Translations under genes and position numbers: made by a program | NCBI GenBank assembly: GCA_022266195.1 | Contig: WHVY01000002.1 | Span: forward strand, 3,611,001 to 3,675,000 | From: Tetranychus cinnabarinus | Lineage: Eukaryota > Arthropoda > Arachnida > Trombidiformes > Tetranychidae | DNA length: 64,000 nucleotides | Reading direction: 5' to 3' | The notes under the pieces: generated by a model | Told to the model about the DNA's origin: nothing | The model's database searches: none | What the model saw: only the letters and a program-made list of their open reading frames with translations | Part shown: in pieces, positions 37,501 to 52,500 of the stretch | Numbering within the stretch: position 1 is the stretch's first letter | How the letters are laid out: every line of letters begins with the position of its first letter

Positions 37501-40500
37501 AAATATTCAATAAAATAGTCACAATGATTGTTTTACTCATTAAGTAAAACTGTTTATTAACACAAACAGAAGTACAAACCATCTGGTATTCACAATGTTC
37601 ATTGAAAATTCTGTAAGTAATTAAATCTTGAAGTTATCAAGATAAAGGAGCAAATGTCCCATCAGATTGGAAGAACAAAGAGAAATAATTTGAGTGTAAA
37701 AATGTAACAAAGCGTCTCACCATGAAGTCCAACATTGAGATTAGATTAAAAATTATCTAATTGACTTGATCTGATGAAGTCGATTCTCTTTTGTCGATTG
37801 TTTGATTATGATTTAATAGTCGATTTTGAACTGAGGCGAATGAACGGAAAAGATGTTCAATTGAATTGATAGTCAACTGAAATGGTAAATCATTGATAGC
37901 AATGATTCCTTTGATTGTATATTGCAAAAGAGTTTATGATTAGATATTTAAAACTAGAATGTTCAGAGTGAGATCAATTAATCATTCCAATCAACATCAA
38001 TGGAAACTGAACCGTCCTGATGACATCAAGTCTGAAAGAAGACTAAATGAAGATGGAAACTCTTCCAAGGTCAACACATAATGAGTGAAACTTCATCAAG
38101 AGAAGGAACAAGGATGAGTTTTACCTCCATTTTCATGATATTGTCAGATTGTGCCAAAAACGAGAAGTTCCAGGAAGAAGAAACATTCTGAGCTGAGCAA
38201 TTGGCAATGAAGCTCATGACATTTAAAAGATTAGAGGCAAAATCAGAGTTGACTTTTTTTCTTAATCAAAATCAATGATTTAAATAAAGCATTTCGAGTG
38301 ATTTATTTACCTTTTAATTGTAATCAAAATGCATCAAGATTAATGATTAATCTTTGGTTTCAGATCAGATTCAATAAAATAGATTCGATCGATTCAGTGA
38401 TATGAGGAAAGTTTATTGATTAGACCAACGAATTGAGAATTACTTTGAAAAAGTAAAATCTTTGTCATAATCATCTTCTTCTCATGAAATTGTTTAAAGT
38501 TTGAAGTAACCTGAATAATGGTTCCATTAATCTGGCATCATCAGAGGTTCAAGAGGCTGAGTTAGGAAGAGGAGGATGTGGAAGATCAGATAATAACTAA
38601 TTTAAAAAGAGGTATTCTTCATCTATAATTAGATTAAAATTTTACGAGTAATTAGTAGCGTTTATAAGAAAAATTATTGGCGAAAGTAACGTTATCTTAA
38701 AGAGCATCGTTGAGTGGTGAAATAGACAAAAGAATCAACAATAACTTTCAACAAAAATGAAGCCAATTTGTCTTATTTGTTGTTTTCAACGTTTCATTTC
38801 AGTCATGATAAATGTTGCTATTGATTTTCCTTTTTGTGAAAAGTACAATTTTGTGTTTCATTGTAATTTTACTTTAAATTTGAAAAATTTTTGCTCACTC
38901 TATTGAACTGAATGTCTGGAAATGTCATTCATCAAAATGTGACAAAACTAAAGGAAAAACAAAAACTGCAAATCCCATTCAATTCATTTGATGATCTTTT
39001 AATTATGAAATAAAAAATCTGATGATTTTGAGTTCAATTTTCCTAATAAATAATTGTTTATAAACTTGCTGATCAGCTTAAAATAGAAAATTTTATGAGA
39101 AAGAAAATAAATTTTATGCGTTTTAGGGTTCAACATGGAACACAGAAGCTTAACCGATAATGGAAACTGAATCACAGGAGAAATGAATTGTACAAGATTG
39201 TGTGATTCAACCACAATTAACTTGATTATAAACAAAAGTAGAATTTTCATGATTTTTTCATTTTAACGAACTTTTCATCCGAGTTTTCATCAAAACCGAA
39301 TCAATTAAAATCGATTTAATAGCTTTTAACTGATTTGATGTTCAAAACAAATAGTTTATTGGGATTTTTATGTTCAATTTAAAGGTTTTTTTATAATCGA
39401 TTCTTCGATTTCAACTGAAATGGTGAAAATATGAAGCTTGAAGAATATCAGTTTGATTGAAAAATGAAAATTAACTGAATTACAAGCAATTGACTGAATT
39501 CGCCTGATGGGAAAAAGAAAATGTCGTTTCAAATGAACAGAGATTCAGAGGTGACAATATTGCAAGAGAAACTCTGGATTCTGGAATAGATGAAATTTAA
39601 TTCTGTGATGGATACAGAGAGAAGCAGAAATGTCCAAAGAGAATGAAAAGAGATGAAAAAGTAAACCAGTTTCTATTGAAAAGAGGAAAATGTCAAAGGT
39701 TAAAAAGACTGAGAAACCAAAAAAAGACTGCAGTTCCTAAGCAATCAGGATTGAAGATGCGTAAAAGATTATTAGTAGCTTAAGTGATGAAAATAATGAT
39801 TATGATAATTGTTGACGTTTTTTTCTTGTTTTAATAAATGGTGAACATAAAATTGACATTAAAAGGGAGAGAGAGAAGAAAAAATTTGATGGCAAAATGA
39901 AAATGATAACTGAATGAGGATGAAAATTAAGCTTAATCAACATCATGTTCATCATGTATCACCATTATTCCAATGGTATTTGCTCATTTAAATAAACTCA
40001 ACTCATTGTATATATTTAGTCTTAAACGTTGCCAGTAAAAATGGTTCACCAGAATATTTGTATGAATATGTTTAAATTCATTGAAAGAAATATGAAAATG
40101 TTATTACATTGAAATGTTATCTGAAAGCTAACAGTAGAAGAGGGAAAATGGTTAAGCCGTTAATGGATATAAAGGTATTTAATCCGATAGTCTAGTGATT
40201 AAATTAAATTATTCAAACATTTACACAATTATGGTTCAATATTGTTATCGAGATAAAACCAATACTTTGAATATTTACGTGACTGACAATAGATATTAAA
40301 TTGTGAATATTATTAACCAATTTTGCATTAACCTGGAATAGAGTGAAAACTGTAATTTTGTGTTCATCATTATCCAATTAGAACAAGTTATTCATGCTAA
40401 TCATTTTATTACAGAGACACCAAAAGAATATGAGAATTACTGAAAAGTGCAATTGTGTTGATATTTATATATCGATTTGAGTTTCATTTTGAGGTAATTT

Positions 40501-43500
40501 TTTCTTCTCTTGAATCTTGAATTGAATTGTCCATCAATTCATTTGATAGGGAAGAAAATGTTTAACCTTAGAAACTGGATCAACTTGGAAATAGTTAAAT
40601 GTTTGATTTATGGTGAAGATTGAGACGATATTGACATTTGCAATTCCCAGTTGAATATTAGTTACATGAATGTTGATCAGGTTGTTACTGTTTAGTCTAA
40701 CAATGATATTGAACATTCATTATAAGTAAAAATGTCAATAAAGAAGAAAGTATTTTTATAAGTTTCTCAATGAATTCAAATTATTGAAAGGGTTTCATCG
40801 GCTTTTTGTCTGAAAGTGAAAAGAAAAGTTTCATTTGGCGTTCAATACAATGTTCAGTTTTTCACCCAAATTCAATTCACTCTTTCCACCTATTCAGCCA
40901 ATACAAAAGGGAAAGTTGATCAGTTGATCATTTCCAGACAAAAGACAACAATAATCTTCAAGTTTTCATGGAAAAGAAAAGATGAATTCAGCATCACCGG
41001 GTATCTTTATTATGTAACCCTCTTGGCTCTTTCATCTCTTTCACAGCAAATGCCAACTATTTAAATGTTATCAGTCAGTTTAAACGAAGATGACAGGATG
41101 AGAAGAGAAGATTGAAAATGAATTGATGGCGGATCAACCGATAGTAATTTGATTGACCATTGATCACATTTTGCTCATATTTTTGCTTTTCCAATTTGAC
41201 ATCTTCTTCTTTCCACACTTGACCAAATCAACTTTCAATCCTTTTCAATTTGTCTCATTAACCCATTCATTCATGATACTTTTCCTCATTGTTTACCTTT
41301 TCCTTTTCTCATTTTGACATATTAAATTACATGATAATAGCCAATGGAGCATCTCAAGAATGGAAAAATGGTTTTTTTTCTTGCAGAAATGAATTTATTG
41401 GCCTTTTATTATAATCATTAAAATGATTGTTATTATTTATGGATATGACAAGCTCAACTATTAGCAAATGTCATCGTTATCATGCTAATGGTAATTACTT
41501 GTGACTCTGATGACAGTCCAAGTTAAGTGATAAGAATTAGCCTAAAATTGTAGGAAATTAAAATTATCTCCATTGAGAGAAGAATTATTATCGTACATTT
41601 TAATTGTACGAAATTGCAACAGTAACAAATGGAAGGAGAATGAGAATGAAAAAATCTCAATGACATTCAACATTAACATTAAACAATAAACGGAAATGAT
41701 CATTGATTGAATGTAAGTGAATTATAATCGCAATCAGCGAAATGCATCCAATTGTGTTAATTAAAATAAAGTGTAAAGTAAAGAGCAAAGATGAGGAGTG
41801 TACATGAGATGTGTTTTAACGTTAACCCATGAAACTTGCTTTGCAATTCATTCAATCCAAATGAAAGGCAATTTTAAATTCAATTTCAATGCTCCATCAA
41901 CAATTATTGTAATTTTATAAACTAGTCAAGAAGAAAAATTAACTTTAATTGCTTGTAACGCAAACTTTTTTTTCAACATTTGTTTACCTTGGTAATGCAT
42001 TTGAATGTCAATTTCACCTTAGCATGGAATCGGTGAAAATGAAAGCAAAAATAAAATGTAAATTAGTTTAAATTAATAAACAATCAACTCTTTGATTGGA
42101 CTTTGAATGGGCCAAAGCAAGAGTTTGGTTTACTTTGAGTTAATTTGTTTTTGATTGGTTAAACAGCCTGTAGTGAAGTTTTATCATTGTGATTACAGTC
42201 TGGAGAAAGTTTCAAATATTGATCAAAAGTGGAAACAAAAAGTGATGAAAATGGGTTTACAAATAGAGATAAAAGTGGAAAGATAATAGAATTTATTTGA
42301 AACAATTTTCCATCATCAAAAGCTATTATATTATTTGAATAAAAGTTTAATCAGTTGATAAAACAATAATGATTGTTTGGAAGAAAAATTATTGAATAAA
42401 TTTTCGCTTCTCTCATCTTTTTTTCCTTCAACATCAAAGTGGATCTACAAGTATCATTACAACCAAGCATCGTTTGTTGAACGCTATCATCATTAGAAAC
42501 AGTAACATGTAACGGTTGCATTATCATTGTCAAAGCTAACAGATTGTCTGAAACCTATCATTGTTTCATGAAACGTCATGATAATCTTTAAACTGAAAAT
42601 TGAAAGTGTCTGCCTTAATTCATAACAACAGTTGTTGAGCAAAACTAAAGAGTGTCAATGTTAACAGTTGAAATGAAACCTTGGACTTTAGTTAAGACCA
42701 GTTAAGGGTATTCTTGTTGATGTGTTGATGATAATGGTTATGATTATTGTGATGATGATACACATTTAGCAAAGTTGAAAAACTAATTCACCAAATTTAT
42801 ACTCTCATCAAATGTTTTGGTGTAATGATTGAAGCGATAAAAGCAAAATCACCTTTAACTGTCTAATGAGGAATCAATATCGATTGGAAAAGTTCAATTT
42901 TTGCTCTTCATTTTCTGGTTTTTGTTTTGTTGAGAACAACGGAAACATGATTATTAATATTAGGCTTGCAATGATAATTATAAACACAATATAATGATAT
43001 TAATAGTTGAATAGAAATGAACAATTCTTGCCTTTCATTTTCACTTTTTATTTTTTGCTGCCCACTCAAATAACATCAACTTGCTTTTTATAGCCAACAT
43101 CATCATAATCATTTCAAGCTCATTCAGATTCAATCAACATTCTCGTAACCCATGCTACCACAGAACCGTGTAGATTATCATTATTGGCTCACGAAATAAA
43201 ATGCAAAAAGAATGAGATGAAAACCTTTTCTCTTGCAACTTTTATTTCTCCTTTATCATCATTATACTTTTACCATTTTGTTGCCCTTTTCAATTGAATA
43301 TCATAAACAACAGATTCCAGAATCAGTTTATCGTAAAGAGCAAAAGCAAGAGTTGAAAAATTGAGATTCAATTCGTTATCAACCAATTTAGTCATTTCAC
43401 TTTTCGAAATTTTCCATCCATTTTTCCATTTTCCATGTAATTTGAATAATCAATCTTGAATCAATCTCTAACCAGGATAAGTACAAAGAGATAATTAGTT

Positions 43501-46500
43501 TCACATTTCAACATGATCATCATTTGCATCTTTCCTGCCTTTTCCTTTTCCTTTATCTTTTAATTCTGGTTAGACATTTGTATTGCCATTAAGCACATTA
43601 TTACCATTATACTGAATTGGTGGAGTTGATTAACGAGCAATTCAGATTATACAATGGGAAGATAATGAATAAAGTAAATGCCAATGGAATCGTATTAACG
43701 GTTTACGCGAAAAGAGATAAACTGTGAAATTCTGGTTGAGTTTTTGTGTTGCGAAAAGTGAAAAGTGAAAATGTATTAATAAGTTGATTAGTGAATGGAT
43801 AACAAATGGAGAAGATGAATTCGCTTTTCAAATGAATGTTCGTGTTGCAGGAACGGTTGAGGAGACAGGAAATGAAACTATTTTACTCTCAATGAATAAC
43901 TTCTCTTCCTATTCAGTTTTTATATTGAGATCAGTAAACTGTTCAATCCAACTTTTATCATGATGAGGGACAATGGAATAGTAGAACAAGAATAAATGGC
44001 GAAAAAGGGAAGAGAAGCGAAAAAGTAGTAAAGAAAATCTTTGTTGATTTAATGTAATAGTTTTTTTTCAAAAGAATCATTGAGACGCCTCAAGGAATTT
44101 CCTACAAAACCATAATCATCATGATAATCAAATTAATAACATTATTGATATAATAATAGTCATCATTAGAAAAAAACGCAACTCTAATCGCAACCTTCAG
44201 AGATTTAAACGAAAAGTGTTCAAAAATTGAATTTAGATTTGATTATTTCTTGGAAATGAATGGAAATTGGAAAAACAAAAAAGTTCAATATTGTACTGAC
44301 ATTCAGATAATTCAGTGAATCGAAGAAATAGTCAATTCTTTTTTTCTGTGATTCCAAGTTCTTTTTAGCTCAAAGCATCTAAAAATCACATTTAGAAATC
44401 AAAATGAAGTTGAAATGAAAGGAAAACTTCCGGATTTAAATTGACAGATTTTGAGTTAACAATTTTATCAGCTAACATAACTTGAGGTTAACATTATCAA
44501 TATTTTCATCAGCATTGAGGTGAAATGGTTGAGTTAAGGAATGATCAGAAGCTATTAAAAATTGAAAGGTTCATTTTAAACGAAAATGATAAGAACATGA
44601 AATTCAATTGATAATGAATAGCAAGCCAAGTAAGCAACGAATTTAATTTGATAATATCAATGAATCTGTTTTATCATAAGATTCAATGTAATCTATGAAA
44701 ACAATAATATTGAGGAACAATTAACTTGAAGTAGACAGACAAGTGGTAAGTCGAACGGAAAAAATGATTATTCTAGGTTAGATAATTTAATTTAATTTAA
44801 CCAACTGATCGCTAATTGAATAAAATGAGTTAATTTATAATGAAATTGAAGCGAAAGAGAATGAAATGAATTTGGGAAATCAGAAACAATTGAAAGAAAC
44901 TTTGAAATGATTTAAACAGACAGTAATTGATGTAGTAAAGGAGTTATAACATAAACAGATTTATCAACCATTCATCATTCTGATGACGACCATGATGATA
45001 ATTATGCTCACTTCAACAAATGACAGTTTCTTCCTATTCTTCAGTTTCATTCAATTTCAACTTCATCAGTTAATTTTCAACTTTCTTCAAGAAAAGATGA
45101 CTTTTCGCATTTCTCTTTCAAAGTTGAATATAAGTAAATGAGCCAAATGGGACATGATAACTATTGAATCTTAATCTTGAACAGTACAAAGTAAACAATG
45201 GAAATTTCAAGAGATTTCAATTTCAGATAATTGCTATTGTAACCAAGTTTCAACGCAAGGACATGGTTTAACACGGGTGATTACTCGAATGCGAAATTTA
45301 ACCCTGAAACAATTTTTGATTTGTGATGATGATCATCATGAAAGGGAATGATTAGTTGAAAAAAATGATGAATAATGAAATGGCAACCCGTTAGACGTAA
45401 TTGTTCAATGGTGATAAGAAGGAAAAAAAGGACTTCTAGTATTGATGGTTCTGTGTAAAGAATGATTGAAGGAAATGTTGAAATGAAGAAAAAGAAGAGA
45501 CAAGAGTAAAGAGAAATTCATGTCTTCCGAGAAGAAGAAAAAGGGACAGAATTGTTGATAACAATAGGCATTTTCCATAATTTTTTCTTCTTTTGCTCTT
45601 TTCTTTTATCGTTGATTTCTCATGGATTTGTCTGTGTAAAGATGAGGAAAATGAAGGATATCAGTAAATAGTTCTATTGTGAGTTGATGATTTCCCGTCA
45701 AGTTTCAGTTTTCATGTTCACATTTTGACATTTATCAGAAGTTCACAATCTAAGATATTTCTCTTTTTTCCTTCTTACGTAAACCCAAAGGATTTTTATG
45801 TAAATTGTTTGATGCAAATAATATCAATTATGGTGAGCAAAATAACGATTCAGTTCCTTCCAATATTATAGTCGATGCTGACAGTTGGTAACATTGCTTT
45901 ACACAGTTAGCCAATTATCGTTGCCATTTAATTGCTAGTGATGACACTCAAGTGAGAAACATAATCAAGTTTGGAATCAAGGTTGGAAATAATTTTCTCA
46001 GAGAATCGCATCAATGAAAATTGAGTTTAAAAATTGATATAAAGTAATGAGTTACTGATTGGAAAATAATGTGCTGAAGACGTAATGCAAAAGATTAGGT
46101 TAATATCTTATCCATGATTAGATAAAAACAATAAAGTGGTAAACATTATAATTTGAGTATTGAATCTGATTTTTGGTTTCAAGTTGTTAGACAGAAACCA
46201 GGGAGGCATGGAAAAAGAGCTTCCTCAGAATGATGATCAATTTGGAACAACAAAGATAAATAGGAAAAACAACATTTCAACATGAAGTACATGATGAGAT
46301 GAATCTTAATGGGCAGAGAAATGAATAAATGAATGGTTAAACGTAATGAAATCAATGAAAGACTGGCTTCGTTTTTGCAATTTTTCATTGTTTTGTTGAG
46401 AAAAGGTTCAACATTTTCATTGATTTTAATTTTTGTGAATTAACAATTTGTATCGATTTTAGGACGATAGGAATAATGAAATGAATTAAGAGATTAATGT

Positions 46501-49500
46501 TGACAAAAAATGATTTATTCAGATGAATATGATTGCGAGAAGTAAAACTGAAGCACTAACATTAATCTATCACAATCAATGTCATTTCATTTTTATAATT
46601 GGCATTTCTTTAAATAAATTGTCGCAAAAGCATTTCTCCAGTTTGGGTTATTTGTTAATTAAAATCAACATTAACCGAGCAGAGAAAGAGATCTGTAAAT
46701 TGGATTCCAAGGATTGAGCATCATTAGAGTGAAAAGAGCGAGATAAGCATAGGAAAAGTCATGTAAATACTCAAAGTATTAAATCATCAACAAGACTTTT
46801 CATGAGACACAAGAAACGTTCAAGATTGACAGACTGATAAATATTCAACAAGAAATCATTAGTTTCAAATGTTGAATAAAAACAATACCAATTGGGTTGA
46901 AAGGATCATTCAGTCGATTCCAGACATTTTGTTCAACAGAACAAAAAATATTGTCTGAAACAAATAGCTAAATTTAGAAGTGAAATATCATTATTTTCAC
47001 AAAATTATAAGTTTATCGATTGATTTCAATTCATAAACTGAATAAAACTAGAAAGAAAATATCGAAATGAAATGGTGAACAGAAAAAAGAGTAAAACCCT
47101 TTAAAGGTAAGTTTTACGAGAAAAGAGTTCTGATGAAAAAATATTGATCATCAATTTGGACAAGAATGTAAATTATCCATCGAATGGCAATAAAAAGTAA
47201 TCGAAAGGTTTCGATGAAAAAAGAGTGAAATCGAGTTTTGTTTTTCATGAAAATTTTCGAAAACATTTATCCTTAATGATAATAATTGAGTAACTTCATG
47301 AAATAGGTGAACTTCACTCAAGCCTTATTAAGTTGAATCAATATTACATCCAATAATCTGACAACTAAAGAAAGTTGATTTCAATCTAAAGATTAAATTG
47401 AAAATTATTTAGAGTAATAAACGGAAAGAGCAAAATGTTTAGATAAACTGAGTCAAGGCTAACATTATTATTACAGGGTGGAATCATTTTATCTGCTTAT
47501 GGATTTCATGAATTGTGAAGATTATAAATTTAATCATTGACCTAAACATTTGGAAGAAAAGCGAGTTGAGAATAGAATGTTGAATCAGGGGTGTTTCAAT
47601 GTAAATATATCATTATGGAACATTTGTTGTTCCTGCGATTTTGTTGGAACTTTTGTTCATCCCTAACATGAGAGAAACATTTTCCTTTACAGATAAAAGG
47701 GAAAATCAGTTACATTCAATTACACCACCAAGTACTAACATTGTAGGTTGATGTTAGGTTTTTGTTTTGGTATCTTGAGTGAGATGATCATCATTGATCA
47801 TCATCATGAAGATGCTCAACAAGATTGCCTAAAGCATATGAATCAAAGTGTCTCTCAGTTTCTGTATTTAGAGCACAATTAAACCTTCAGCTGTCACGTT
47901 CGTTTACCTTTATGCATTATTATTCTTGGCCTTGCACAAGAAAAGATCTCAACATGAGAAAACTAGGAATTATCATTTCAATTGTTTCGTGATTTGAAAT
48001 TTATTAGAAATCAAAGCAATTTGGAATAAATAAATGGATGGAAAAGTGAAGAAAATGGTTTACTCCTTTAAGGATATTGGGGCGACATTGGAAATTTAAA
48101 AACACATTTCATCAGTTCATGATCCATTGAAAAGCTAATCATTTGTTGAAAGAAAACTTGATTGACATTGGATAAATAAATTGATGGAAATGGTGGAAAT
48201 TTCATGAGAAATTTTGACAACAAAAAGAACGTTTAAAAGATTATTTATTTTCCTTTTTACATTACTTTCAGTCTAATAAACATCGCATCAACGTAATTTT
48301 AATATGAAATGCAAGCCACGAAAATTTCATTCATTACTTTCTCTTGACCTGAAAGAAAGTCAGGGAAGGTGGAATGAGCAGTCGATGCTCAAGTTGATGT
48401 AGAAATTCCGGTTACATAACGATTATTCAATGTTATGAGAAATGATAACAATCGATAAACGGAAATCAAATGATATCAATGAAAACAATAAACAGTAAAC
48501 TTGCTGAACAATGGTTCAGTTCAGGATAAACTTGACCAGAAAACATTTGCGTTCATTGATCAGAATTTTATCTGCTTATTAAATTATCAAGGTTAACAAA
48601 ACAATAAAACAAATTAATCTAGTAAATTACAATTGAAGACAATAAAAGTTGATCTAAAAAGGGAAACGAAAATTTGGCCAAATGAACCTTTCTAATGGTG
48701 CTATTAATCAAAGTCAAATTGACAGTTACAATGTTTAAAGTACAATTTTAAAGTGAGAAAATAGTGTTTATCAAAAAGTGCTAAAGTTTTAAATATCAAA
48801 TTACGATACAAATGATAAGCTTCGAGTTTAATCAAATAAATTGGAGTCACTTTTTCTTGGCAAATCGTCTGAATTTGTCATTTTATATCATTGCCTAAGC
48901 AAATCATTCAACTAAAAAACGCGACTCTATTCATTTAGAGTGAAAAATACGGATAAATGGATAAAAATGGATGAAGAAAAAGTTTAATAAAGTTTTGTAA
49001 AAGTTTCATCGATTTGTTAAGTTATCAAGTGATATTCAATTACAGTTGAATTTTGGCTTGCAAAAGTAAATGTTGACAAGGAAAAAATTGTGAAAGCAAT
49101 TGATAATTTGTCAATTTTCCCTGACATTGACAGCAAAAAATTGGAAACCCAAGAAAAAACAATATAAATATAAAGCTACTTAAGCTGAATAAATGCAAAA
49201 TTTAAACAATTGTAACTCAACATTGGCGCACACCAAGTGAATCTAGTTTACCAAAGGCGTTTACAATGCAAAATATAGTTGTGATGTTGCTTAATTGAAT
49301 CTAAGAATAGCGTGTTGAGAATAGACTGCGATGAGTTTAGCTGATTCCTTAATTGCTACAAACTCCACCTATGTAAATATAACCACTAATATTGACGAAA
49401 GAATGAATAATAACTTCTGTAATAATAATACCTTATAAATTCTGGTGAAGATAACTGTAATGTTACTGCTACTTCAACTATCAGGTTGTGTGAGTTTAGA

Positions 49501-52500
49501 GTTGACTTTTTGCGCTTTTTCCCTTTCTTTACTTTTTCCCATCTTCTTCATCTCTTCTCTTCCTTCGCAATCATCTTTGTCATCTTTTTCAATCTTCACT
49601 CTTGGGACAACATCCAAAAAACAAAACTAAGCCGATTAATTTGGCTAATAAACCACACCAACTTCAAGGACTCAACGAAACACGCAAAGGCAACGAATAT
49701 TAAAAAGTGAATAACAATGGATGGTAACGTTCAAGTAACTTGTAAATTGATAATAAAAACTGGATGAAAATAAAAAAAAAGCAAATCTTTTGATGAAAAT
49801 ATTGAGGTAATAAAAGGGACGATGATAAAATGATGATAAAATGATGAATAAAATGGTAATAATAAATCTTGTAAATCAATTTTGAGTTGTACAAGGAAAA
49901 GAGGAGCAATGATTATTTTTTTACTCTTTAACCATTCAATGCTGTAAATGGTGAAAAATGTTTTCAATTTCTTACGAAGTCTTCCTGATCACTTACATCT
50001 TGCAGAACTTATTGATTAAATTATTTGTCAAGCATTGTATTGTTGTTGTATTAGCTTTCTATATTGGAATTTCAATGGTTAATCTGGTTTCTATTAAATT
50101 CACATCAATATGAAGATGAAATATTATATGAGTCGAGAAAATTAAGTGTAACAGTAAATAAGGAATTGAATGAAAGTTGATGGCAAATTATTTTAACCAT
50201 GAACTCTCTCTGAGCTGATGGAATCAAGGAAAAGATAAAATGAGTTGATGATGGTTTCCGATGATATGAACAAGTGGAAGAGAAAGGAAAAAAGTAAACG
50301 TTTTCTCAGAGGTTTAAATATTGTTGGCAGCGAAAGTTGGTTTATTTTTCTCGCTTTTTGCAATAATAGAGTTAAAAAAGAGTTGAGTTTATAATACAAA
50401 TGAATTAAATCAACAAGAGATGGATAAGGGATTGAAGCTCAATAGTTTTTCTTTAGCCTGAACCTCGTCATTTTCCCACCTTGAGTTCGCTTGGTTGAAA
50501 CTTGTAACACTGCACTCAACATTTATATTTATAAATACATATGTAAATGATGAAGAAGCCAAAAAGAGCTCAGCTAATTCCATTGGCTGATAAACCATTT
50601 TTTAATATATAAACTGTGTTAAGTTCAAAAAACAAAGCGTCTTCGAATGGAGTGAGGAAAGAAAATGGATTAAACAGAAAAGTATGGAAATCGAGAGACT
50701 ATCGAATTGCGTGCTTTTAAGGAATACAACTTTTCCTTTTTTCTTCATCTTGTTCAATCTATTTGCTTGTATTACTTTGGGTGATCATCATCCATCAAAT
50801 ATTGAACCTCAAATATACTTTCACATAATAACACACCAGCGAAAGATATATCACTGGGAGTGACAGAGAAAAATGAAATTGAAACTTTCGCTTATAGCCT
50901 CAAGTTGAACGAAAAAGATGATCAACTAATGATGGAAAAGGTTTCATCTTTGATTATATCGACAGGTATTTTGTTGGACTAATTTTCACACAAACAGCAA
51001 AGCCTACGGAAAACTTGGCGATACTCAAAATAGGCAAATAAAACAATTTATAGATGAATGAAAAAGATGGAAATGATAAAATGAAATGAAGAGTAATGGA
51101 TTATAAAGAGTAATATGAAGGCAAGAAAAATAAATCTTTACAAGTTTATCAAAGAGTTGAATTGGAAACAGGATTCTGATTCGGGGTTGCTTTCAAAGAT
51201 GACTGGACATGAATGATCGATAGTCCAGACATTAATATTGGCCATTCAATGAGAGGATTATCATGAGACTAAATGAAAAAGCCTCAAGCTTTCACAATGA
51301 TACATTTATTGATGTTTACTGAGCTTGTTAATAATTTGCTGTTCAAATTTTGTTTCTCTTTTTTTTCTTTCGCTACTCAGTTGGTTAGTACACTTTTCAA
51401 TGTAACTTTTGATAATCATGAAAATGGCGCTCACATGAACAGACATTCATCAGTTGCATAATTGTTTTGTTGAGATAAATTGATCCCCTGAGATGACTGG
51501 GATAATGTTCAGGAAAAGGCCTTTGGATTTTGCAAATTAGCATTATAAGGAAAAGTAAATGCAATTATAATGTAAATAGAATGATAATGGCGATGATGGC
51601 TATGATAGTGATGATGCTGGTGGTGATGATGGAGTTAAGATCATTTTTCATCTTTATCTGACTCGGAATAGTGTGAAAAATCAATGGATACCAAGAGAAG
51701 GATAAGAATTAGATGTCATCATGATTTTGCTGAGAAACTGAAAGTAAGCAAGTTTTTCCTCTCTTCCAACCAATTCTGTTTAAGTGTGAAAATGATTACC
51801 TAGTGGAAATCGATGTCCTAAATACACCTCATTGTACAGATCATTATAATGATGATGATGGTTAACTGAATTATAATGTCATTAAGTGTTTCCAATTGAG
51901 GTTTTGTTTAAAAGAGAGAAAAAATTTGTTTTCCATTTTTTAATAATCAAGTAAATTGAAACAAATAAAGGGACGCATAAAAATAAACACAATGTTCATC
52001 ATACAATTCAATGTTTTATGTTTGTCTATTACATTGACTGCAAACATTTGGCTAATATTTGTTTGCTCAGGTTTATCATTGTTGACGAAGTTATAAACAT
52101 AATTATGTTACAATTAACGAAAGGGGAAATGAAGCCAACAATTTTACTTTACAACTTAATTATTATCAATCATCTTCACATTAAAAATATTAAATTACTT
52201 GGTTAGGAAACTGTTCATTTTATTTCATTTCATTCATTGTTGTGTTTTGATGGAAATGTCGCCATCTATGGTTGTACAATGATATAAATGTTGGTTTTCT
52301 GGTTTCTGGTTACTCAAAATAATCTGATTATTTAAGCAAACATAATCTACTGCAATTAGTGGGGCAATTTAACTGCCATTTTTTTAATCTCTAGTCCTGG
52401 CAATCAGGCACAAGATTATCGTTAGAATAGTGTTCAATCAAAGCATAGAATTTACAATTATTTTTAATTTAATGAAGTTAAACACAATTATCGTTGTATC

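Noticed and set aside
49445..49967. Cluster of short frames on both strands at 49.4-50.0 kb
   Set aside because: They are Phe/Leu/Ser/Ile-rich, overlapping on both strands, without domains. This is typical of AT-rich intron DNA.
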